NCBI GenBank assembly: GCA_027596195.1
Contig: JADGJG010000938.1
Span: forward strand, 1-10,726
Length of the DNA: 10,726 nucleotides
From: Podochytrium sp. JEL0797
Lineage: Eukaryota > Chytridiomycota > Chytridiomycetes > Chytridiales > Chytriomycetaceae
Reading direction: 5' to 3'
This document shows positions 1-7,339 of this stretch, in pieces. The notes under the pieces were generated by a model. It made no database searches. It had not been told where the DNA came from and saw only the letters and a list, made by a program, of their open reading frames with translations. Positions within the stretch are counted from its first letter, which is position 1, and each line of letters begins with the position of its first letter. Made by a program: the position numbers and the translations under genes.

Positions 1-161
1 ACCCTCACCCCCCGGCACCCCCCCAGAACCCCGCTATAAGCTCCGCCACGACTCTCTGTTGTTTGTTGAGATGGTAGACTTGTCAAGAGGAGAATGAATC
101 TTTCCCCTGCCAGTGGCTCACGTTATTTATGCGTTTTCACAGTCGCTTTTGCGTTTTTCGA

Positions 162-267
162 AGGAGCCCATTGAGCCCCGAACAGGTTCGGAAGAGGAGC
201 CCATTGAGCCCCGAACAGGTTCGGAATATTTCTAGAGGAGCCCATTGAGCCCTGAATAAATTGGGAA
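162..267 (+). repeat. Three tandem 32-bp repeats with an internal palindrome
   Basis: Copies lie at 162-193, 195-226 and 236-267. The first two are identical over 32 bp; the third matches in its first half (CCCATTGAGCCC) and is degenerate in the second. Copies 1 and 2 contain CCGAACAGGTTCGG (178-191 and 211-224), two 6-base arms around a 2-base spacer. Such a site could bind a dimeric protein or be the end structure of a mobile element; the sequence does not say which. Confidence 0.85.
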
Positions 268-292
268 GATTGCGTCATTTCTTTATTTTCAT

Positions 293-306
293 CGGGGCTC
301 AATGGG
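293..306 (-). repeat. Inverted copy of the repeat core
   Basis: CGGGGCTCAATGGG is the exact reverse complement of the 14-base core CCCATTGAGCCCCG found in copies 1 and 2 of the tandem repeats. It could pair with copy 3 (one mismatch) or copies 1-2 to form a hairpin with a 14-bp stem. Confidence 0.8.
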
Positions 307-427
307 ACAACTTAGAAATCAGCAAATTGACACCACAACGTATCCGATGGACAGTTTGATTGCTCTGACTGTCTAAGCAACCTTACCATCTCACGGTCCA
401 AAAACTCAACCCCTGCATGGGGAGGCT

Positions 428-433
428 TTTATT
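428..433 (-). terminator. Poly(A) signal AATAAA after the HMG-box gene
   Basis: AATAAA on the minus strand about 100 nt beyond the HMG-box stop codon. The position is plausible for 3' end formation of that transcript, but short A/T motifs occur by chance. Confidence 0.4.
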
Positions 434-530
434 CTCCCAAAAAAATATATTCTTTGTTGAAGCAACAAGTGAAATTGATCAGAGTGAATCTATTCGTTCT
501 TCAACACTCTCATGCACCCCCTTCTAAATA

Positions 531-1083
531 TCATTCGCATTTCCGTTCACGGCCAAAATCTACGCCACCTCCATCGCGATCTCCGCTCCCATCATCGCCC
601 TCTCTTTTCATTGATCCTTTTCGACCCGTCTTGATCAAATAGTTTCGACGCAATTCGATTTCGCGCGATTTGTACATCGTTTTGACCTCAACCGATTCTT
701 TGCGCCACAGCTCGCCCGCCAACCTGGTTATATCCCCCAGCTGCAGAGCACCCTTATACTTCGCTGCAATTTCGGCGTGTCGGTCCGATTTGTACCTGCT
801 CCCTTCGTTACTAACTTGTTTGGATGTTTACAACTTACAGTAAGAATGCGTTTATCGGCTTCCCTTCTCCTCTCTCTTTCTTCTCCTTGCTGAGATGCTT
901 CCTGCGCTCATTCTTCTCGAGATGTTTCTTTGCTCTGCGTACTTCATCGCTTATGACGTATTCGGATCCCAGAGCTCGTTCCAACTCAGCCAAATCGCAG
1001 TTAGGCAGCGGCAAGCAAGTGCTGGGTGGGATAACAGGGAGCTGGACATCCGTGTGCGGAAGGTGGAGCCGAATGTGAGACAT
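531..1083 (-). CDS. MATA-type HMG-box DNA-binding protein, 169 aa
   Basis: Exons are 1083-839 and 795-531; a 43-nt intron (838-796, GTAAGT..CAG) interrupts codon 82. The spliced protein has an acidic/proline-containing N-terminus, a basic Lys/Arg-rich stretch (about 49-73), then one HMG box at about 72-136. Box hallmarks visible are KPINAFLLYKSDRH at the start, then GDITRLAGELW with the core Trp112, ESVEVK and Tyr123. This matches the sequence-specific MAT/SOX subclass, which bends DNA and sets mating identity in many fungi. The C-terminus (142-169) is Gly/Asp-rich. The intron within the box is strongly supported because the box is complete only after splicing. The ATG at 1083 is chosen because it begins just upstream of the conserved part. 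Alternatively the frame stays open upstream and could be joined to the gene at 1095-1973. Whether it acts in mating is unknown from sequence alone. Confidence 0.82.
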
Positions 1084-1094
1084 GATTAAAAAAT

Positions 1095-1973
1095 CTAATT
1101 TCGTAAATCGAAACAACAGAAGATATCCGAACTAAAACAGGCATCAGTGCAGATCGAGGGAATAATCAGAATCCTCACATAAAGCTCTGCTAGGTGGTCT
1201 GTAATCTCAAAGCGACATTCGCCATTGGTGTCTGTGGGTTCCATGCGGCGATCCTTCTTGTTTGCGTGTAAAAAGACATGAAATATATCCTTAAGATTGT
1301 CCACAGTACGCGCTCTCATGGACGCAGCAACGTCACCGTCATGAAACTAAATATTATTAGGCAAAGGTGAAAAATGGCGAAAAACCAAACAGACCTTCTT
1401 TCTGCGCAAGCCGGCCAAGAAGTCGCTCACAATTGACGAGAGGGCATGGTTCCCAGACCAGGTACCTTGATGGCAAGCCCACGCAGCATGGCCTACTCTC
1501 CGATACTGATAACTGATGGCAGATCTGATCAGGTTCGCCACCGAGTACGACAGACCCAGTGAATTCAAGCCTGCGACCGTATCGCACTGCGAGAGGATGT
1601 ACGCAGCAATAAATTTTGGTGTGTCCGAAGTGGGCTTCAGAGGATCGTGTTCTGGGGCAAAGCGCTGAAGCCACGTCAGGAACTTCTCCCACGTCCTCTG
1701 GTACACATCCGCCGTTCCTGTTGTCCGAGCACCTTCGACGCCTGAAAACGTTGCATCCAAAGTCTCCCGCATTACGAACTCGGCTTGAGCTGGGTTGGCT
1801 GGCATCGAGCTCCCTTCAAGAGCGTTGGGTATCTCTCTTTGGTTGGTTGCAGTTTCAGCGTCACGCTCGGGACTTCCTAGGAAGCCAGAAATGCCTTGGT
1901 GAGAGGTTTGCTCAGCCTTATCAGGGCTTGTCGATGATGTTGTCGCAGGTTCTCTCTTGCGCTTCTCGGCCAT
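1095..1973 (-). CDS. Tyrosine-recombinase-like core-binding domain protein lacking a catalytic domain
   Basis: Exon 1 is 1973-1395; a 48-nt intron (1394-1347, GTCTGT..TTTAG, phase 0) leads to exon 2 from 1346. Read to the first stop (1097-1095) the product is 276 aa. A stop codon immediately precedes the ATG, fixing the start. Residues 1-80 are polar and low complexity. Residues about 86-205 resemble the helical SAM-like core-binding domain of tyrosine recombinases of Crypton-like fungal elements: VYQRTWEKFLTWLQRF, SYSVANLIRSAI, then GTWSGNHALSSIVSDFLAGL and RRKK. The catalytic Arg...His-x-x-Arg...Tyr set is not seen. A second candidate intron (1178-1132, GTGAGG..TTTTAG, 47 nt, phase 0) would remove the last residues and join in frame to the HMG-box exons, giving 434 aa. 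It could be a domesticated or truncated element gene. The family call rests on recalled motifs, not an alignment. Confidence 0.55.
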
Positions 1974-2235
1974 TTAAAAGTTCTATTTTTCGAAGCTTTT
2001 TGGGAACAATGGGAGGGACGCGATCGCAGTGTCTGCCCCCCGCGTTCAGCTTTCCAACGCGTTCTTCTGCGTCCAAATTTTTTTCTTGTCGGATTCTCAA
2101 AAAAGAAAAGGGAGCAGACTGAGTCAAATCCCGCAGCTTATCGGTTAAGTGATACACAAATGAGAAGATGACTTGAAATTCGGACAAAATGTCCGGTGAT
2201 TAAAAAAAAATCTTTTCTTCATATTTTTTTTAGAA
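1974..2235. promoter_or_regulatory. Likely divergent upstream region
   Basis: This 262-bp stretch separates the minus-strand start at 1973 from the plus-strand ATG at 2236. It contains A/T-rich runs and a perfect TGAGTCA (2120-2126), the core bound by fungal bZIP (Gcn4/AP-1-like) factors. No clear TATA box is seen. A promoter role is inferred from position only. Confidence 0.3.
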
Positions 2236-2722
2236 ATGCCGCCGAAGAAGAAAGGCAGGCCATCTGCCATCACGGTCCCTGCCGGGATGGATATCGCTTC
2301 AAACGAGCCTAATATACTCAATATCCGATTGACTCTGCCCGGATCGATTGAAGTGATCCTTGCTGAGGCAACCAAGGAGCACACGAAGGACTGGTGCATC
2401 TCGTGAATTTCTCTTTCCCTGTCGGAAAGGATTCGTGATCACACGGGAATGGCAATTCGAATGTGAGTGTTCTTGTCGCCATTTTAAACTATTTTCGCAG
2501 ACTGGCCTGGCGAACTTCATCGTCTGTGTGTTTGCGGCATTCGATGAATCTGTTAAAACGGAGGGTTACTTTTTCACGACTCCGAGCTTCCCGGCGGAGC
2601 CCGAATCGATTAGAGAAATGAACGCAAAGATCGAGAACGCTTGGAAAAGTGGAGTTGACGAGCGAGACGAGCGAGACGAGCATGCCATCCGCTACAGTCA
2701 AACCAACCAAATCAGCGCGTAA
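2236..2722 (+). pseudogene. Broken or unresolved reading frame, unknown protein
   Basis: An ATG at 2236 opens a 56-aa frame (MPPKKKGRPSAITVPAGMDI..) ending at TGA 2404-2406. From about 2400 another frame runs on to 2722, including a well-formed stretch after 2500 (TGLANFIVCVFAAFDESVKT..) and a DERDERDE run encoded by a 9-base repeat at 2657-2680. I could not find a splice pair that joins the two without a phase clash: the GTGAAT donor at 2403 with the CAG at 2498-2500 gives the wrong frame. The second frame ends inside GTAAGA (2719-2724), a good donor, so another exon may follow, but no acceptor fits. It may be a decayed gene, or one whose introns I cannot resolve. No family recognised. Confidence 0.3.
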
Positions 2723-2793
2723 GATGCGGAACAAGCTGCGTTCTCTTGTGCCCGCTCGCCACATTCCCGACAACTCTTCTACTGATAGCTTAA

Positions 2794-3162
2794 ATGGTGG
2801 GCAAGCATAAACGCCATCGAAAGGTCGTTGATCTGTTTGCCGAAGGGTTTGCGCAAAACGGCGGCCAATTCGACCCACAAGGACCGCCAAGTCAACCTCT
2901 TGTAAACCACCGTGCCGCAGTACAAACTCCGGACGAGATTGCAGCCGGCGTGATCCCCACGCAACAGACTTCCGGATCTGCTTCTACTTCTATTTCTACT
3001 CTCGGTGCTGGTGCTGTAACAAACATTGTTCAAAATATCTCGATCCTTCAAGTCGTGCGCGCTGCTGTCGATTCCACCAACGCAATCTCCAGTTCCAGTC
3101 GTGGACGATTCCATCCGCGAATTCGAACTTGTAGGTGTGACCCACAAATACAAGGTCGCTAG
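2794..3162 (+). CDS. Hypothetical protein, 122 aa, possibly part of a larger broken gene
   Basis: The frame starts MVGKHKRHRKVVDLFAEGF with a basic N-terminus, followed by a Pro/Gln-containing middle and a Ser/Thr-rich stretch (about 62-72). Its last 25 residues look unlike protein, while another frame from about 3092 gives a more natural run (PVPVVDDSIREFELVGVTHK) that stays open to 3208. A frameshift or an unseen intron near 3090 would explain this. No family recognised. It may belong with the neighbouring fragments to one decayed element. Confidence 0.3.
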   Translation: MVGKHKRHRKVVDLFAEGFAQNGGQFDPQGPPSQPLVNHRAAVQTPDEIAAGVIPTQQTSGSASTSISTLGAGAVTNIVQNISILQVVRAAVDSTNAISSSSRGRFHPRIRTCRCDPQIQGR

Positions 3163-3388
3163 TCTTCATCACCCGCAGTCGACTATTGTCAGATATGTAA
3201 ATCTTTGAGAAAAAAGAGATGACTCATCTTCCATTCGGAATCGGAATCGTTTCCGCTTTCGTGGAGTCTGAGGCGATCTCAGCCAATCCCATGATATTGT
3301 TTGCATTCACATTGTAACCCGCAATAAAGAAATTGAAATACATTTTTGGACTTTTTTTTTGCTGACAATTCCGACCATACACACGAAT

Positions 3389-3709
3389 ATGACGGTTCAC
3401 TCGATTCCCATTGAGACAATCCGCCACGGGCACAACCTGCAGTTCAAACAGCGCATTGTGAAGGCTGTGGCCGACGTGGCTGATCTCCTCAAGGCGCAGT
3501 CACCCAGTCGCAGCGGTCGCGGGGCGGCTGCACTCGTCGCAAACAACCAGGCGTTGAACGCGGCGATGGTGCGCAAATGGGTGGCTTCTTCCAACTCCAT
3601 CACTGAGGAAATCAAGCTGCGTGGCAAGGCAGCCCTTCACTTTGGCTGGGGCAGGCGAATGCACGGTGGCGGGACAAACACAAAAACAAACTGGTCGGAG
3701 CCCAGGTAG
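3389..3709 (+). CDS. Putative helix-turn-helix transposase N-terminal fragment, 106 aa
   Basis: ATG 3389 follows a T-rich stretch. Residues about 20-75 have the layout of the DNA-binding region at the start of many eukaryotic DDE transposases: FKQRIVKAVADVADLL, then ALNAAMVRKWVASSNSITEE with a Trp ending the putative recognition helix. They are followed by GRRMHGGG, reminiscent of the Arg-rich 'R-L-x-G-G-G' linker in those proteins. No catalytic domain follows: the frame stops at 3707-3709 inside CAGGTAGT, so a donor at 3706 is conceivable. The acceptor at 3814-3816 would give the wrong phase for the open frame that follows. I infer the truncated head of a mobile-element gene; a host DNA-binding protein is possible. 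Confidence 0.35.
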   Translation: MTVHSIPIETIRHGHNLQFKQRIVKAVADVADLLKAQSPSRSGRGAAALVANNQALNAAMVRKWVASSNSITEEIKLRGKAALHFGWGRRMHGGGTNTKTNWSEPR

Positions 3710-3816
3710 TTGTTCCATTGTTCACCAGGTCTTTTGTCAGGTGGAAGAAACATCCGAAAAAAAATTTCAAATGACCAACTAATTTTTTTTTTGTAAAAAT
3801 CCTTGGTCTCATTCAG

Positions 3817-4392
3817 TTGCGCATCTTGTTGCTCACTATCTTCAACCAACATGGGGACGAGACCGAAAGCGACCCACCATCCTCTCCATTCATGGAACAC
3901 TCCAATCTGGAATTCATCAGCGATGAAGTCACCCAGTTTCGAATGGAGAGCGTTTTGTGCAGCCACAAACGCGGACAAGCGAGAGCTGTAAAGGAGGTGG
4001 ACTGCATTTCTGGGGCGTGGCGAATCGAGTTCAACTTTCCTTCCGCAGCCGACATGAACAACGGCCAGTTTTCCAACTAGGCTGCCAAAAAACGGGCTTC
4101 AAACGATGAGGAGATCAGTCGTTACTATGGTGGGAAGGGAGGTGTGTAGGACGTGATGATGATTCTGGAGTTGTTGTGTTCGGAGATGGATCCATTTTCA
4201 ATTTGGTTTGAAGAGGTTGGGGAGAAGGAATCTAGCTCTTCTCATGTGATCGAGAAAGATCTAATTTTGAGTTTTTGGAAACAAATGGCGTTTCAGAATG
4301 TCCGAAACGACGACGTGGAAAAGCAAACGATTTCCATCCCTCTCTCTCTTTTTCTTAAATCAGTTCCACAGGAACCGCCACTTCCAGTGTGA
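3817..4392 (+). pseudogene. Long frame broken by two in-frame stops
   Basis: A single reading frame runs from 3817, right after a good acceptor (TCATTCAG), to 4392. It is interrupted only by TAG at 4078-4080 and TAG at 4147-4149. The segments on both sides read like protein (EFISDEVTQFRMESVLCS, AAKKRASNDEEISRYYGG, HVIEKDLILSFWKQMAFQNV), suggesting a once continuous coding sequence. The family is not recognised. Following the helix-turn-helix fragment on the same strand, it could be the rest of the same decayed element. Overlapping minus-strand frames at 3637-4076 also look partly coding-like, so the strand is not certain. Confidence 0.3.
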
Positions 4393-4423
4393 ATGCTCTA
4401 TGCTAAATCGTGCAAGAGAGATG

Positions 4424-4429
4424 TTTAAT
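4424..4429 (-). terminator. Possible poly(A) signal ATTAAA of the SET gene
   Basis: ATTAAA on the minus strand 10 nt after the SET-gene stop codon. It is a common variant signal but close to the stop; weak evidence. Confidence 0.2.
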
Positions 4430-4439
4430 TCAAGATTTT

Positions 4440-5324
4440 CTATCGAGAAACGCACAAAGGACACTGACAAACAAATCCGTAATTGAATCGAAAAAACTCC
4501 CATCTCTCCTTCAAAACAACGGGATCCTCCTGCGTTGCATCTACCTCCCCAATATAACTGATATTCAGCTCCTCACCCGCCTCAATATCCTTTTCCGCAA
4601 TGACGCGAATGACGTTGTCGTCGACCCAATCGACCCTGACATTCGGAACACACGAGTGATTTAACATGCTCGCAAACAGATACAACGCAGTCCCGACCAC
4701 GGGCTCCTTCTTTCCTTCCCGAGACGCCGGGAACCAAGTCTGCATCGCGTTCAGATTCAAGCGCGTCATTTGGTCGCAATACCAGGTCAAGGAAAACAAG
4801 TCCGAGAGGCCCTTTCCTGTCAACATGACGGTTTTGATTTCGTCGTATTGCGATTTCCATTCTTCGGGGATGCCTTGGGGTGGCATTTCCTTGCCCTTGA
4901 CGAGTCCAGCGACGAGATTCGAGGAGCGGTTCATGTTTCCAGCCGTCAACAGGTCCATGAGCGAAAGGGCAACTAGGTCTGAAATCATGATGGCAAAGCC
5001 GCCTTCTTTTCCGGTTGATTCGGCGAGGCGACGGAGTTGGGTTTCGCGCAGGGCGGTGAAACCTTGCTGGGAGTGCATTCGGGCCATGGCCTTGTTCAAC
5101 AAAGAAGCCTGGTGGTTCGCGCAGAAGGCGTGTTGGGTTGGGCGCCAGCACTCGAGGCAGCGACACTCCCTGGGATGTTTCAGGACAGACAGGACAGGGC
5201 GTTCCGAGAAGACCAGGGCGCCCTTGGCGATGCGGCGCGAAGCCAGGACGCCGTTTCCGGCAAAGGGGAGCGGCGAGGGAAGGATGTGCGCGGAGTGCGT
5301 GGGGTGTGTGAGGAGGGTGTTCAT
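4440..5324 (-). CDS. SET-domain lysine methyltransferase, SMYD/SET5-SET6-like, 294 aa
   Basis: This is an intact, intronless gene. SET-domain proteins of this type transfer methyl groups from S-adenosylmethionine to lysines of histones or other proteins. The N-terminal SET part is at 20-45 (PFAGNGVLASRRIAKGALVF). The domain is split by a helical insert (about 70-205). The C-terminal SET part carries the cofactor and catalytic core, LNHSCVPN at 221-228 and AGEELNISYI at 249-258. A post-SET zinc-binding tail has Cys286, Cys288 and Cys291 near the end. Residues 54-71 hold a reduced Cys/His cluster (CRCLEC..C..H) where SMYD proteins carry a full MYND finger; here it is incomplete. The ATG at 5324 is the only upstream start giving the full SET N-terminus. 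It diverges from the GTPase gene across about 140 bp. Substrate cannot be told. Confidence 0.9.
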   Translation of the reverse strand: MNTLLTHPTHSAHILPSPLPFAGNGVLASRRIAKGALVFSERPVLSVLKHPRECRCLECWRPTQHAFCANHQASLLNKAMARMHSQQGFTALRETQLRRLAESTGKEGGFAIMISDLVALSLMDLLTAGNMNRSSNLVAGLVKGKEMPPQGIPEEWKSQYDEIKTVMLTGKGLSDLFSLTWYCDQMTRLNLNAMQTWFPASREGKKEPVVGTALYLFASMLNHSCVPNVRVDWVDDNVIRVIAEKDIEAGEELNISYIGEVDATQEDPVVLKERWEFFRFNYGFVCQCPLCVSR

Positions 5325-5464
5325 TCTTTGGAGAAGGAAAAACGCGAAAAAACAAACGCGTTCTACTTATCCCTGTTAGTTTGATATCGCATGCGATTTT
5401 ACTAGGGAAGGGATTCGAGGATTTTCACCAGTTGATTGATTTTGAAATCAACAAAACCGTTCAA
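5325..5464. promoter_or_regulatory. Bidirectional promoter with two palindromes
   Basis: These 140 bp lie between the divergent ATGs of the SET gene (5324) and the GTPase gene (5465) and must hold both promoters and 5' leaders. They contain a perfect 12-base palindrome, ATCGCATGCGAT (5386-5397), and a near-palindrome, TTGATTT-TG-AAATCAA (5436-5451), just upstream of the GTPase start. Either could be a dimeric regulator site. No TATA box is evident. Confidence 0.5.
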
Positions 5465-7157
5465 ATGTTCTCATGGGCCAAACCGCCCACTTCGCCCACT
5501 TCTCCCACACCCGTTGAATCCTCGGCACTTCTCCACCTCACAGACCACATTGTGGAAACCAGCAACCCGCCCGTGTTTTCGCTCGCCTTCAAAAACCGCT
5601 TCGTTGAAAGCCTGGCCGATGCGGTTGCCGTGTTTGAAGCTCACCGGGCATCTTCACCTTCTGCCACAGCAGATCCCGAGGAAAACAAGAAGCTGATTTC
5701 GCTTCTGGGCGCACCCTTCACTGCCCTTGTTGTTGGTGAGTCGGATTCTTTCCTGATCACCTCCCTTTCTGACCCCATTCCCCACATCCCCAACAGGTGC
5801 CCGTGGCCTTGGCAAAAGCTCTCTCATCAACGCCGTCTTCAACACCCAAGTTGCCCAAGTCCCAAGCCCCGACGCAACCCCCCTCGCCACATCCTTCCTC
5901 GATCCCGCCGGATTTGCGCGCATCATCGACTCCCAATTGGATATCCAACAACTCTCTTCCCTGATCAACTCGGATTCCGTAGATGCACCCCACATTGACA
6001 TGATCTGGCTGTTGGTGGATCGCATTTTGGACAAGGACATTCCAATTCTCAAATCGCTCGTCGACAAGAAAGTTCCCTTGATCATCATCCTCGCGAAATG
6101 CGATTTGAAAACACCAGAGCAAGTCGATACGCTGCGAACACGCGTGCATTCGATTCTCACCGACCCAACCGACCCCCCCGCGCCTCCGTCCGATTCCGCC
6201 CCTTCAAGCACTCCCTCATCACAAGAAAACCTCGTCGCAGACCTAATCCAATCCCTCGACCTCGACACAGCCATCCGCGGCTGGGACACCCTCTCCTGGC
6301 GAAACCCACCCCCACCGGCAACCCTGACTTGCCAAGCCTGTGGCTCTCACACCCCGGAACCAAAACCCTTCCTCACCTACACCGCATGGTACTGCACAAC
6401 CCCCACCTGCCCCTTCTTCTCCCACCACCATCTCCAACTCCTCGACACCCGTTCCCTCATGGACTCCCTCTCCCTCCTCACAAGCTGCATCCACACCCTC
6501 CTCACACACACCCCTCACCGCCGATTCCAACACCTCCACCTCCTCACAACCCCACTCCCACACTACATCACCCTCTCGACCCGTATCATCACAACCGCGA
6601 CTCTCGCCGCCGCAGGGATCGGGGCCGCTCCGATCCCGTTTGCGGATACTCCGTTACTTCTTGCGACTCAATCCGCCATGATCTTGTCGCTTACGCATGT
6701 GTTTGGACTACACACCGTGCAGGATATGACCTCCCCCACGTTCTATTGGAGCCTCCTGGCGGCTTCGCCTTTTCCGTTTGTGGGGATCGTGTTGGCAGGC
6801 GCCGCCAAAACCATCCCGGGAGTCGGAAGTGTTGGCGCCGCCGTAGTCGAAGCCCCCGTAGCTGCAGGCCTCACCCTCGCAATGGGAGTCGCAGTCCTCA
6901 AAACGTGTGTCGCCCTCCACACACGTGGAGAAAAGGAGTTTGTGTATGACGCCGGGGTGCAAGGGATGGTGTCCAGTGGGGTTGGGGAGTCTGTGGGGTG
7001 GGTGAAGGGGGTTTTGGTTGGTGGTGGTGGTGGGGGGCTGGAGAAGCGGGTTGGGGAGAGGGTGTTGAGGGAGGTGGAGGGTGTGCCTGTTTTGGAGTTT
7101 GAAGGGGGTGCTGGGGGGGCGGGGTTGGTGGATCGGCGGGGAGGGGGGAGAGGGTGA
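5465..7157 (+). CDS. P-loop GTPase with zinc-ribbon-like insert and DUF697-like domain, 543 aa
   Basis: Exons are 5465-5735 and 5797-7157; the 61-nt intron (GTGAGT..CAG, phase 1, branch-like CTGAC inside) splits the first Gly codon of the P-loop. Spliced motifs: G1 GARGLGKSS at 91-99, a probable G3 DPAG at 126-129, and G4 AKCD at 190-193 (a variant of NKxD, which gives guanine specificity). Residues 269-295 form C-x2-C-x17-C-x4-C, a zinc-ribbon-like knuckle. Residues about 357-460 are hydrophobic and Ala/Gly-rich, with PIPFADTPLLLATQSAMI typical of DUF697, which follows Era-like G domains in membrane-associated GTPases. The tail (about 498-543) is Gly-rich low complexity. It probably binds GTP and associates with a membrane; the cellular role is unknown. 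ATG 5465 is the only AUG before the first conserved block. Coding-strand composition swings from C-rich to G-rich. Confidence 0.85.
6978..7011 (+). other. G-quadruplex-capable run in the GTPase 3' coding end
   Basis: Five G-runs (GGGG, GGGG, GGGG, GGG, GGGGG) are separated by loops of 2, 7, 1 and 4 bases, meeting the usual four-run quadruplex rule on the sense strand and so in the mRNA. More G-runs follow to 7155. They encode Gly/Val-rich low-complexity residues. Confidence 0.6.
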
Positions 7158-7198
7158 GGGTGTTTGGATAGGTTGGGGTTTGATTTCAAATAGACGCG

Positions 7199-7263
7199 AT
7201 TCGTTGGTTTTTGTTTTTGCGGGTTATGAATAGAGTAGATGTCACTGTGTATAGTTCCATGCG
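7199..7263. repeat. 65-bp direct repeat, copy A
   Basis: Matches 7831-7894 from ATTCGTTGGTTTT to CATGCG with scattered substitutions and a few 1-2 base gaps (roughly 80% by eye). Both copies lie on the downstream side of WSC-related relic fragments, so the repeat is likely the old 3' flank of a duplicated gene unit. Confidence 0.75.
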
Positions 7264-7301
7264 CGCCCAGCACTGGCCTGGCAATTTTTTCACACATAAA
7301 C

Positions 7302-7307
7302 AATAAA
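7302..7307 (+). terminator. Possible poly(A) signal AATAAA of the GTPase gene
   Basis: AATAAA on the plus strand about 145 nt after the GTPase stop codon. The distance suits a fungal 3' UTR. It sits next to minus-strand relic sequence, so chance occurrence is possible. Between 7158 and 7339 I see no gene, only this signal and one copy of the 65-bp direct repeat. Confidence 0.3.
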
Positions 7308-7339
7308 CGAGTCGATGACATTCAAAGTATCTATTTCTA

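Larger units (their letters stand above)
1..530. other. Intergenic left end with short repeats and a poly(A) signal
   Basis: I see no convincing coding frame here. The stretch holds the palindrome-containing repeats at 162-306 and an AATAAA on the minus strand at 428-433. The first 40 bases are C-rich. The short frames at 454-642 are low complexity (Pro/Ser/Arg) and lie opposite the end of the HMG-box gene. Confidence 0.6.

Noticed and set aside
3219..3317. 32-aa plus-strand frame starting MTHLPFGIGI
   Set aside because: It has natural-looking composition, but it is short, has no recognisable domain, and no splice sites were found joining it to neighbours.
3407..3418. CCCATTGAG resembling the left-end repeat core
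   Set aside because: Only nine bases match and no palindrome follows; expected by chance.
3637..4076. Minus-strand frames of 113 and 87 aa opposite the broken plus-strand frame
   Set aside because: They overlap each other in different frames, show no domain, and no shared gene model could be made. The plus-strand frame is longer overall despite its two stops.
4582..5379. Long frames of 257 aa (minus) and 237 aa (plus) over the SET gene
   Set aside because: They are Arg/Pro-rich shadows of the 294-aa SET frame, which carries all the conserved motifs.
6098..6949. 283-aa plus-strand frame rich in His, Pro and Arg
   Set aside because: It is a shadow of the C-rich part of the GTPase gene in another frame; composition follows from the C-runs.
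6743..7321. 192-aa minus-strand frame rich in Pro and Thr
   Set aside because: It lies opposite the G-rich end of the GTPase gene and has no motifs; low-complexity shadow.
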